A program made the translations under genes and the position numbers. A model generated the notes under the pieces. The model did no database searches, had not been told where the DNA came from, and was given only the letters and a program-made list of their open reading frames with translations. Shown in pieces: positions 36,401 through 43,495 of a stretch of DNA of 64,000 bases. The DNA comes from Guptibacillus hwajinpoensis (lineage in GTDB: Bacteria > Bacillota > Bacilli > Bacillales > Guptibacillaceae). Location of the stretch: the NCBI RefSeq assembly GCF_020171785.1, contig NZ_JAIVAE010000007.1, positions 124,001-188,000 on the forward strand. The letters are read 5' to 3'. How positions within the stretch are numbered: the first letter of the stretch is position 1; each line of letters opens with the position of its first letter.

Positions 36401-39387
36401 TTGTTTATTTCAAAGAAAGTAGCAAGGAGTTTTGGGTGAACCGAACCAAATCAAGTCTCGATCCCGATGTCGAAAAATGGTACCAGGGTGGAGAGGTAGA
36501 TACTGATTCAGAGACGATCAATCTCCATGTATATGTGGATCGTTCTGAGATCAATGCTTATTTAAATGAACAAAAAGGGTTAACCACAAGAGCCTATCCG
36601 ACAAGAGACGATGCGAAAGGTGTTCAGCTCTGGGCAAATGAGCAAAGTGAATCCGTCACCGTAAAATCATTACAGGTTTGGGAGATGAATTCTGCGTACG
36701 AAAAGGTGAACGCTACTGGGGTGGCACTCAATCCAGATTCGCTAGAATTAATTGCTGGAGATACAGAACGGCTAACTCCTGAAGTGAAGCCAGCTCAAGC
36801 AACCAATAAAGAGGTGATCTGGACTTCAAGCAATCCAAGCGTTGCGACTGTGGTGAATGGAAAAGTTACGGCTCATTCTGATGGTGCTACTACGATTAAA
36901 GCGGAAACAAGAGACGGAGGTCATACGGCAACGAGTGCGATTACTGTCGTTGAAGAGCCCTCTCACGATGAGTTAGTGAATCATGATTTTGAAGCTGGTA
37001 ACTTAACGGGGTGGACTGTTATGGAAGGCGATGCCTTTAGCGATCTTGATGTCACGTCTGCTGATAATTGGGGGTGGGGAGGTCCATTTAATCAAAACGG
37101 AGCTTTTCATCTATATAGTGTTCATAACGGTAATGATGCGGCGACTGGAACGATACGTTCACAGAAATTCACGCTTGGAGGAAATGGACAAATCGATTTC
37201 CTCGTTTCTGGAGGAAACGATATTTATAACCTTTATGTTGCGCTAGTAAGGAGTTCCGATGGGAAAGAGGTAATGAAAGTAAGTGGTGGAAACCAGGAAG
37301 GTTATACACGAGTTAAGTGGGATGCTTCTGACTACATTGGAGAGCAAGTTTATCTAAAAGTTGTTGATCGTTCGAAAGGTTCATGGGGACACATTAGTAT
37401 TGACGATGTGAATGCGCCTGTGAAGCCTCCGAATAACGTGACGATAGCGAACCCCAATTTTGAGACGGGAGACTTGAGCGGATGGAAGGTTACCGGGGAG
37501 GCCTTTAGTGATCAGGATATCACACAGGATGAAGAGTGGGAGTGGGACTGTTGTTTCAATCACCAAGACGCCTATCACCTGTGGAACTTCAAAGATGGGG
37601 GAGACGCCGACATAGGTGAAATACAATCTCAGCCCTTTACACTCTATGGAAGTGGGTGGATTGACTTCTTGATTGGCGGAGGGAAGGATAATGATCACTT
37701 ATATGTTTCCCTCGTACGCGAGGCTGATGGAAAAGAACTCTTGAAATCGACCGGTACAGAGAGTGAAAAGTATAAGAGGGTCTACTGGGACGCTTCTTCC
37801 TATATAGGGGAAGACGTATTCATCAAAGTAGTGGATAAGGCTACCGGCGGATGGGGTCATATCAATGTTGATGATTTTCATGTATTCAATTCAGAAGAAG
37901 ATATTCTAAAGAGTGAGCGGTACGAAAAATACCGTTCACAGTTTCACTATACTCCCGAAAAAAATTGGATGAATGACCCAAATGGGCTTGTTTATCATAA
38001 CGGAGAATACCATGTGTTTTATCAATATAATCCAACTGGCATATCATGGGGGCCAATGAATTGGGGGCATGCGGTTAGTACGGATTTAGTAAATTGGGAA
38101 CGACTGCCGACTGCGCTAGAAGAAGATGAGAACGGATTTATATGGTCAGGTAGCGTTGTCGTAGATGAAGACAATACGGCCGGGTTTGGGAAAGACGCCA
38201 TGGTGGCCATGTTTACGCATGAAAAAGGCGGAAATCAAAGTCAAAGTCTCGCTTACAGCAATGATAACGGTCGGTCGTGGCAGAAGTATGCTGGAAATCC
38301 CGTCCTCACAAACCTCGACCAATTCTCCGTTTTCAGAGATCCGAAAGTATTCTGGCATGAAGCATCCAATCAATGGGTGATGCTGCTTGCAGTGGAAGAT
38401 CAATTTCAAAAGCAATTTGTTCGCATCTATCATTCGAAAAACATGAAAGATTGGACGTTTGCGAGCGACTTTGGTGAAAATCAAGGGTCTCACGAAGGGG
38501 TTTGGGAAGTGCCAGATCTATTTCCATTACCTGTCGATGGTGATCCACAAAACACCAAATGGGTGATGCAAGTAAGTCTTAGTAAAGGTGCCCCTGCTGG
38601 TGGTTCAGGTGTACAATATTTTATTGGCGATTTTGATGGAACGAACTTTCGTAATGACAATCTAGCAAGTACCGTACTATATGCCGATTATGGGGCTGAC
38701 TATTATGCTCCGCTAACTTTTAATCATGTACCTGATGGACGTCGAATTGCGATGGGGTGGATGAACAATTGGGAGTATGGTCAAGCAATCCCAACTTCCA
38801 TATGGCGAAGCAAACTAACGGTTCCAAAAGAATTAAGTTTAAAAAGCATATCGGATTTAGGAGTTCGCCTCGTTCAAAATCCTGTCAGTGAGCTTCAGAG
38901 TTTAAGAGGGGAAGAAAGTTATTGGACGAATGAAATAGTGGTGCCGGGTGAGAATCTATTATCGGATATGAAAGGAGATACGTTAGAAATTGTTGCTGAA
39001 TTTCAAACAGAACAATCAACAGCGAAAGAATTTGGTTTTAACGTTCGGGTAGGTCGTGACGAATTCACAGAAGTAAGTTACAACATAACAAATGCGACGT
39101 TATCGTTAGATCGTTCGAAGTCTGGGGATACGAGTTTTAGCCAGTCTTTTGCTGCGAAGCATGAAGCAATCATGATGCCTTCTGAAGGAGTAGTTACCCT
39201 CCATTTACTTGTTGATCGATCTTCTATAGAAGTTTTTGGGAATGATGGTCAGGTCGTATTCTCAGATCAAATCTTTCCACATCTAACAAGTAATCAGATA
39301 GAGCTGTACGCAATTGATGGAGAAATAAGCATGAAATCTTTAGCGATCTATCAGTTAGATAAAGCAACTATTAGTAACGGAAATTGA
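33406..39387 (+). CDS. Secreted multidomain fructanase with two GH32 domains
   Basis: This 1,993-residue protein has a Sec signal peptide with cleavage predicted after VHA (residue 32). The order is: two ~155-residue modules (about 33-185 and 187-348), a LamG domain (351-585), GH32 domain 1 (599-1095), an Ig-like Big_2 domain (1101-1184), two more modules (1186-1342 and 1343-1498), and GH32 domain 2 (1503-1985). Domain 1 has Glu623 in WGNEP, Asp752 in FRDP and Glu817 in VWELP. Domain 2 has the canonical Asp1524 in WMNDP, Asp1645 in FRDP and Glu1701 in VWEVPD. The modules begin with NPxFETGDLSGW-like and end with GHINVDD-like sequence; they may bind fructan. No sortase or S-layer anchor is seen. 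The GGGAG site is 12 bases from the ATG, longer than usual. Confidence 0.9.
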   Translation: MLNPSRFKLVSLTVLFVISSLLPMSMSNPVHAQTTIANPSFETGDLSGWKIVSGNAFNEKDVTEETSFWDKQTFDQKNFWHIWGGRGDDTKVGVMQSETFTLGGDGQIDFLTGGDSDPDHLSISLVRESDGVELMKETGTGTDTYSKKSWDASAHVGAVVRMKVVDSMTNGHINIDDVNVPATPSLHDHVEPSIYNHDFEYTALTPYEIRGWEIVSGDAFGPESLVHEEEWSEGDEFSHEGRYHLWSFNDGGDDQVGELHSEPFTIDQNGGIDFLIGGGNDEENLYVALVRTSDGKELRKETGRDTEKYRRVYWDVSEYIGEEVVIKIVDHAKGAFGHINVDDFRTNSSPFADGLMAHWSLDEGTGQDTVEQVTGETNLIDYHLSKGVFQEAQDPLWKDGISNGSLLFDGYSTWIKQSPTKLPAPKEAITVEAWVAPRNFEHGDEGRLSAIVNQHNREKKEGFILGNFRHGTWGLQFGTGEEWHEVMSDTLLPLNEWSYVVATYDSTTGEAVLYQNGEKVTSRKFDAGAAIKPSVRDLLIGKNNDGMWLYGFDLNMFSGLMDEVKIYNQALSAGNVKDSYESYVSALNGNLPTADIKTDRSLLADDQHRPQFHMSPPNHWGNEPGGPIYFNGQYHVFYQSNPRGPYWNHIRWGHLVSDDMVHWRDVDDAVIPGRYDVDPEGAWAGGAVVDDNGVPVIFYTAGDDRDQPNQRINLARSTFLQDGDNDLNRWEKNSEVILDQEEGQGIMGEFRDPYVFKDGDTWYMLVTSGKEGTDGKAVGGTALVYSTKDESFEDWTFEGDLFVGDYGTYPETGRVWELPILLPLGDSGKHIFLINPAKMEREEYQSRYTYYWIGTWNPDTAKFTPDNETPQLLDVGDHFTGPAGMVTPDGRTVIHSITQGRRPANDDYDAGYAHNYGLPTEVFYRDDGKLGIKPIQELNELRGEELINLTSDTSMEEANQLLSNIEGDMLEIQLELDNGSANEAGISLRRSPNGEEETIVYFKESSKEFWVNRTKSSLDPDVEKWYQGGEVDTDSETINLHVYVDRSEINAYLNEQKGLTTRAYPTRDDAKGVQLWANEQSESVTVKSLQVWEMNSAYEKVNATGVALNPDSLELIAGDTERLTPEVKPAQATNKEVIWTSSNPSVATVVNGKVTAHSDGATTIKAETRDGGHTATSAITVVEEPSHDELVNHDFEAGNLTGWTVMEGDAFSDLDVTSADNWGWGGPFNQNGAFHLYSVHNGNDAATGTIRSQKFTLGGNGQIDFLVSGGNDIYNLYVALVRSSDGKEVMKVSGGNQEGYTRVKWDASDYIGEQVYLKVVDRSKGSWGHISIDDVNAPVKPPNNVTIANPNFETGDLSGWKVTGEAFSDQDITQDEEWEWDCCFNHQDAYHLWNFKDGGDADIGEIQSQPFTLYGSGWIDFLIGGGKDNDHLYVSLVREADGKELLKSTGTESEKYKRVYWDASSYIGEDVFIKVVDKATGGWGHINVDDFHVFNSEEDILKSERYEKYRSQFHYTPEKNWMNDPNGLVYHNGEYHVFYQYNPTGISWGPMNWGHAVSTDLVNWERLPTALEEDENGFIWSGSVVVDEDNTAGFGKDAMVAMFTHEKGGNQSQSLAYSNDNGRSWQKYAGNPVLTNLDQFSVFRDPKVFWHEASNQWVMLLAVEDQFQKQFVRIYHSKNMKDWTFASDFGENQGSHEGVWEVPDLFPLPVDGDPQNTKWVMQVSLSKGAPAGGSGVQYFIGDFDGTNFRNDNLASTVLYADYGADYYAPLTFNHVPDGRRIAMGWMNNWEYGQAIPTSIWRSKLTVPKELSLKSISDLGVRLVQNPVSELQSLRGEESYWTNEIVVPGENLLSDMKGDTLEIVAEFQTEQSTAKEFGFNVRVGRDEFTEVSYNITNATLSLDRSKSGDTSFSQSFAAKHEAIMMPSEGVVTLHLLVDRSSIEVFGNDGQVVFSDQIFPHLTSNQIELYAIDGEISMKSLAIYQLDKATISNGN

Positions 39388-39435
39388 GATGTATTATATC
39401 GAAATAGACTCTTTTTAGATAAAGAAGAAAGGTAA

Positions 39436-39451
39436 TTGACAGCGCTTACTT
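39436..39451 (+). promoter_or_regulatory. cre-like site over the -35 box
   Basis: TTGACAGCGCTTACTT matches the cre consensus except at two positions and overlaps the -35 box. It would add CcpA control to the regulator and downstream genes. Confidence 0.5.
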
Positions 39452-39464
39452 TAATAACTATAAT
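39436..39464 (+). promoter_or_regulatory. Consensus sigma-A promoter of the LacI-type regulator
   Basis: TTGACA at 39436-39441 and TATAAT at 39459-39464 are separated by exactly 17 bases, a full consensus. Operators lie at about +10 and +60, so the regulator should repress its own gene. Confidence 0.88.
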
Positions 39465-39480
39465 TAATGCTATAGTATAC

Positions 39481-39492
39481 GTAATCGTTTAC
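39481..39492 (+). promoter_or_regulatory. LacI-family operator copy 4
   Basis: GTAATCGTTTAC is the exact inverse of operator copy 1 upstream of the ABC operon. It begins about ten bases downstream of the expected transcription start. Confidence 0.75.
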
Positions 39493-39529
39493 TTAAGCTC
39501 TTTTTAAGAGCTTCTTTTATAAAAAGTAA

Positions 39530-39543
39530 CGTAATCGATTACG
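39530..39543 (+). promoter_or_regulatory. LacI-family operator copy 5, 14-base palindrome
   Basis: CGTAATCGATTACG is a perfect palindrome containing the same 12-base core as operator copy 2. Its centre is 50 bases from the centre of operator copy 4. Confidence 0.78.
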
Positions 39544-39601
39544 CGTCATGGGATTCGCAGCTTTAAAGGAGCGAGTAATTTGATAAGTAGGTGAAAAAGA
39601 T

Positions 39602-40627
39602 ATGGGCACCGTTAAAGATGGAAGCAATATGCGTTCAAAAATGAAAGATGTCGCTCAAAAAGCAGGTGTCTCGACGGCCACGGTTTCTCACGTGATTAAC
39701 GGAACGAGGTATGTTTCTGAAAATACGAAAAAAAAGGTCTATCAAGCTATGCGGGATCTTAACTACAGTCCGAACTTCGTAGCGAGAAGTCTTCGAAGCA
39801 GCAGTTCAAAAACGATCGGTTTGATCATTCCTGCTAAAGAAATGGATACCTCGGGCTTTTTCTTTATGTCGATTGCTCACAGCATTGAGAAAAAGCTGAA
39901 GGAAATTGGCTATCAGTTAATTTTAAGTAATTCAAATGAAGAAATTGAAAATGAGATTCAACAAATTAATATGTTTAAAAACCAAATGATCGATGGGTTA
40001 ATCATGGCGCCAACTTACGGGGATCATAGTTATTTAAAAGAATTTGAAGATCAATTACCCATTGTATTTATTGACCGAAAGCCAGAGGGAATTGATTGTG
40101 ACTGTGTACTGGTCGATAACTTTAAAGGCACTTATGAGGCGATGAATCATTTAATTCATAAGGGACATCAAAGAATCGGATATATTTCCGGTCCGCTTGG
40201 CCTAACGACGAGTGATGAACGGTTTAGAGGATATAAACATGCGTTATTAGAAAACGATCTTCAGGTTGATGAATCAATGATTGTAATTGACGAAGCTTCA
40301 TTGGAAGCTGGCAAAAATGCGATGGCATTTTTACTGGAGCAGTCCAAATGCACGGCGGTTATGATTGGGAACAACATTCTCACATTAGGATCAGTCGTAA
40401 CGTTAAATAAAAGCAAGATTCAAGTACCAGAACAGATGGCTGTCATTGGCTACGATAACTATGAATGGACTGAAGCAACCAATCCACCGTTAACCATTAT
40501 TAAACAGCCAATTCATGAGATAGGCGAAAGAGCAGCAGAATTGTTGCTCGCTCGTTTAGAAAATCCGCAGAAAGAATCTTCCTGTGTGAGCTTGCCATCT
40601 AGCTTAGAGATACGAAGTTCATGTTAG
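39602..40627 (+). CDS. LacI family transcriptional regulator of the fructan locus
   Basis: This is a 341-residue repressor-type regulator. The LacI helix-turn-helix and hinge helix (KMKDVAQKAGVSTATVSHVING, then NYSPNFVARSLR) occupy about 13-70. The periplasmic-binding-protein-like sensor runs from about 72 to 335 (TIGLIIPAKE, DGLIMAPTYG, HQRIGYISGP, VIGYDNYEW). Its promoter carries two operators also found upstream of the fructan ABC operon, so it should control both units and respond to a fructan-derived sugar. AGGTG precedes the ATG at 39602; an internal ATG at 39629 is a less likely start. Confidence 0.9.
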   Translation: MGTVKDGSNMRSKMKDVAQKAGVSTATVSHVINGTRYVSENTKKKVYQAMRDLNYSPNFVARSLRSSSSKTIGLIIPAKEMDTSGFFFMSIAHSIEKKLKEIGYQLILSNSNEEIENEIQQINMFKNQMIDGLIMAPTYGDHSYLKEFEDQLPIVFIDRKPEGIDCDCVLVDNFKGTYEAMNHLIHKGHQRIGYISGPLGLTTSDERFRGYKHALLENDLQVDESMIVIDEASLEAGKNAMAFLLEQSKCTAVMIGNNILTLGSVVTLNKSKIQVPEQMAVIGYDNYEWTEATNPPLTIIKQPIHEIGERAAELLLARLENPQKESSCVSLPSSLEIRSSC

Positions 40628-40663
40628 GAGAACAGTCGATGGATATGATGGGAGGAGAGTGAG

Positions 40664-41260
40664 TTGGGGGATCATAAATACAAGGTATTTTCTTTTCTAG
40701 AAAAAGCAGTGGATTTCCTCTTTCTCAGTTTTATATGGGCGATCATGTGCGTGCCAATCATCACGATTTTCCCCTCAACAGCGGCTATGTTCGGTGTTGT
40801 ACGAACGTGGCAACTTCAAAAAGGAGAAGCGGGTGTACTCATTACATTCCTTAAGTTATTTAGAGAGAATTTCAAACAAAGCTTTGGACTATCCCTTATT
40901 TGGAGTTTAATTGGATTTTCTTTATACCTTAATTTCCAAATCGTATCGCTATCTGGCTCAATGATCGAAATTATGATTTTTATCGTAAGTGTTTTACTCA
41001 GCATCATTTTTATTCTTATAACGATCTACTTATTTCCGATGATGGTTCATGTAAAAGCAAAGTGGCACGAACTGGTCAGAAATTCGTTTTTTCTTGTTGT
41101 AACAAGTCCATATTCAACGATCATCATTGGTGTTGTCACCCTAGGTACAGTTTATTTCTTGTTAGATAATCCAGCAGGACTATTCTTTATCTCAAGCATG
41201 TTAGCTTACTTTATTAGTTACTGGTTTCTAAAAGCCGTTAGTAAACTACAAATCAATTAA
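40664..41260 (+). CDS. YesL family protein (DUF624)
   Basis: This is a 198-residue membrane protein with about five hydrophobic segments. The family pattern is clear in FLSFIWAIMCVPIITIFPSTAAMFGVVRTWQ (about 17-47), comparable with GIFPATTGVFAVARKW in the copy near 12.4 kb. It starts at a TTG (40664) with GGAGGAG correctly placed. It lies between the LacI regulator and a GH32 gene. The role of this family is not established; its repeated place beside CUT1 importers suggests a role in transport or signalling. Confidence 0.85.
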   Translation: MGDHKYKVFSFLEKAVDFLFLSFIWAIMCVPIITIFPSTAAMFGVVRTWQLQKGEAGVLITFLKLFRENFKQSFGLSLIWSLIGFSLYLNFQIVSLSGSMIEIMIFIVSVLLSIIFILITIYLFPMMVHVKAKWHELVRNSFFLVVTSPYSTIIIGVVTLGTVYFLLDNPAGLFFISSMLAYFISYWFLKAVSKLQIN

Positions 41261-41301
41261 TCGTTTCGTTAAAACTTTGTTGATGGAAAGGGTGCTGAAT
41301 A

Positions 41302-42801
41302 TTGGATGTTGAACAAGTGATTCCTCGAAGCAACTATTCAGAGAAGCATAGGCCTCAGTTTCATTTCACGCCGGAATCAAATTGGATGAACGACCCAAAT
41401 GGGATGGTTTATTTTAACGGAGAATATCATTTATTCTATCAATACCATCCTTACAGTAGCGTGTGGGGACCGATGCATTGGGGACACGCGGTGAGTAAAG
41501 ATTTGATTCACTGGGAGCATCTCCCTATTGCGTTAAAACCAGATCAAAACGGGGCTATTTTCTCGGGCAGTGCAGTTGTCGACTGGGATGACACAACAGG
41601 TTTCTTTAATGGGCAAAGTGGTCTCGTAGCTATCTTCACTCATGCGGATACATACCCTGGATCCGAGAGACCAAGGCAGCGGCAGAGTTTAGCTTACAGC
41701 AGCGATAATGGGAGGAGCTGGACATTTTATAAAGGCAATCCGGTTCTTTCAGAACCTCGAATTCTAGATTTTCGAGATCCTAAAGTTTTTTGGCACAAGG
41801 AAACAAATCGTTGGGTGATGGTGATTGCATCGGGGCAATCCATTAGTCTTTACACATCATTCAATTTAATTGACTGGGAGTTTGCCAGCACGTTTGGAGA
41901 GAAAGAAGGATCGCATCAGGGGGTATGGGAATGCCCTGACTTATTTAAACTACCAGTCGACAACGATCCATCCAAACAAAAGTGGGTATTACTTGTTAGT
42001 CTAGGCGACCATCCAGATGTCGATAGCGGTTCAAAAACACAATATTTCATTGGTGAATTTGATGGTAAAACGTTTCGAAATGATCATCATCCAGATCATG
42101 TGTGCTGGCTTGATCACGGAAGAGATAATTATGCAGGTGTAACGTGGTCAGACTTACCAGATCATGATGGGAGAAGGATTTTAATTGGATGGATGAGTAA
42201 CTGGCGCTATGCGAATGAAACGCCTACAGAAGGTTGGCGAAGCGCGATGACAATTCCTAGAGAACTCTTCCTGAAATCCACCTCTGCTGGTGTCAAACTT
42301 ACTCAACTTCCTGTTACAGAACTTAATAATATTAAAGAGTCTTTAGCGCTGTTCAAAGAACAAAAAATACAATCAGGAGAGAATATGCTAGCTGGTATTA
42401 GTGGAAACGCCCTTGCGATAACGATTGATCTTGATCCAGGTTTATCAGAAGTCGTTGGCTTAAAGGTCTTAAAGTCTGATAAAGAAGAGACGGTTATCGA
42501 ATATCATACTAAAACAGAAAGTCTAACCTTTGATCGCACTCAATCAGGTGACTCATCTTTTCATAATTCGTTTGCCTGTAAGCAGACAGTAAAGATGCCA
42601 CTTTTTCGAAAGCGCTTGCAGTTGGCCGTGTTAATTGATTGCTCCTCTATTGAGATTTTTGGGAATGGTGGGGAAACGGTCCTTACAAATTTGGTGTTTC
42701 CGAATGACGATTGTAATGGTCTGGAGTTATACAGTAGCGGTGAAGTTTTTATTCATTCGATGGAGATAAATCGATTGAAGTCAGTGTGGTCTAATCAATA
42801 A
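41302..42801 (+). CDS. Cytosolic GH32 beta-fructosidase, SacC/levanase-like
   Basis: This is a 499-residue enzyme without a signal peptide. The GH32 propeller (about 15-335) has WMNDPNG with nucleophile Asp31, FRDP with stabiliser Asp159, and WECPDL with general acid Glu210. A C-terminal beta-sandwich follows (about 345-495). The sequence closely resembles the catalytic part of B. subtilis SacC and the second GH32 domain of the secreted protein upstream. It probably releases fructose from imported oligofructosides in the cytoplasm. The start is a TTG with AAAGGGTG upstream; the ATG four bases later is out of frame. Confidence 0.9.
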   Translation: MDVEQVIPRSNYSEKHRPQFHFTPESNWMNDPNGMVYFNGEYHLFYQYHPYSSVWGPMHWGHAVSKDLIHWEHLPIALKPDQNGAIFSGSAVVDWDDTTGFFNGQSGLVAIFTHADTYPGSERPRQRQSLAYSSDNGRSWTFYKGNPVLSEPRILDFRDPKVFWHKETNRWVMVIASGQSISLYTSFNLIDWEFASTFGEKEGSHQGVWECPDLFKLPVDNDPSKQKWVLLVSLGDHPDVDSGSKTQYFIGEFDGKTFRNDHHPDHVCWLDHGRDNYAGVTWSDLPDHDGRRILIGWMSNWRYANETPTEGWRSAMTIPRELFLKSTSAGVKLTQLPVTELNNIKESLALFKEQKIQSGENMLAGISGNALAITIDLDPGLSEVVGLKVLKSDKEETVIEYHTKTESLTFDRTQSGDSSFHNSFACKQTVKMPLFRKRLQLAVLIDCSSIEIFGNGGETVLTNLVFPNDDCNGLELYSSGEVFIHSMEINRLKSVWSNQ

Positions 42802-42838
42802 CTTGTATTCGGAAATAGGAGAGAGACTTTGAAACGTC

Positions 42839-42884
42839 ATAGGTAAAGGCCGAGTTTCCAAATAGGAACTCGGCCTTTACCTAT
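42839..42884. terminator. Bidirectional terminator at the end of the fructan locus
   Basis: A perfect 18-base-pair stem (42839-42856 with 42867-42884) extends by three more pairs with one bulge. It lies between the convergent GH32 gene and the small membrane-protein gene. No long T run follows either arm. Confidence 0.75.
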
Positions 42885-42910
42885 GCTTCTTCTAAAACGC
42901 CTGAATAGAA

Positions 42911-43327
42911 TTAGAGTGACGTGTTTTCATTTTTTTTAATTAGGTGAGTCATGTCTTCTGATTTCACATTTAAAAACATGTTTACAACGAACAGGATAAC
43001 GCTTAAGAGAAGGAGGTTAGGAAAGATCATGAGCAGAACGGTTAGGGAAGTATTGCCGGCAAGGAAGAAAGATAGCCCAAGCATAAATAGAGGGAATGAA
43101 ACGTTATAAAGCCAGAAATGAAGTTTTGCTAAACGTGTTTGACTAGCTTTTGGAAATAGAATATAGATAAAACCAAATAAACCCATTGAAACCCATCCCA
43201 ACAGGTTTATATGAGCGTGAGCACCTGCCAAACTGTGATCCTCCATAATCTCCATCACTAACCCCATACTCACTCCAATTAGGAAATAAAGAGCTGCCAA
43301 TTTAAGAAACCATACGCCCATTTTCAT
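42911..43327 (-). CDS. Small haem-copper-oxidase-subunit-I-like membrane protein
   Basis: This 138-residue protein has four hydrophobic segments. It resembles the N-terminal helices of CcoN/NorB-type oxidase subunits, with the His pair in AHAHINLLGWVSMGLFGFIYILFP (about 37-60) that in large homologues binds haem. It is far too short to be an oxidase and lacks the copper-site region. Stand-alone proteins of this type occur in bacilli with unknown function. TAGGAGGG precedes the ATG at 43327; a further ATG at 43345 lies before that site. A palindrome lies in its promoter region. Confidence 0.7.
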   Translation of the reverse strand: MKMGVWFLKLAALYFLIGVSMGLVMEIMEDHSLAGAHAHINLLGWVSMGLFGFIYILFPKASQTRLAKLHFWLYNVSFPLFMLGLSFFLAGNTSLTVLLMIFPNLLLLSVILFVVNMFLNVKSEDMTHLIKKNENTSL

Positions 43328-43367
43328 TGAATCCCTCCTATACATGTTTGATAGCCCGTTTAAGTAT

Positions 43368-43386
43368 ATCTACCTAGAAGGTAGAT
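43368..43386 (-). promoter_or_regulatory. Palindrome upstream of the small oxidase-like gene
   Basis: ATCTACC and GGTAGAT are separated by five bases and centred about 50 bases before the start codon of the leftward gene, where a repressor would overlap its promoter. The rpiA start is 110 bases away on the other side. The binding protein is unknown. Confidence 0.5.
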
Positions 43387-43495
43387 TATGACGAGTACTT
43401 TTCAATTTTCTTAACTTCACATTTGGTATAATAAAAACAACCAAAGATAACTTTCTTACAAAAAGTTAAACTCTGAAAAAAAGGTAAGGTGTATA

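Noticed and set aside
33505-37900. Direct repeats that might suggest a CRISPR or tandem DNA repeat
   Set aside because: The similarity is at protein level between ~155-residue modules separated by other domains; the DNA has diverged and has no spacer structure.
38146-38493. 115-residue reading frame antisense to the secreted fructanase
   Set aside because: It lies wholly opposite conserved GH32 sequence, has no ribosome binding site or recognisable motif, and such shadow frames are common in this gene.
41256-41275. Partial match to the LacI operator before the cytosolic SacC-like gene
   Set aside because: Only about nine of twelve positions match (TTAATCGTTTCG) and symmetry is poor, unlike the five clear copies.
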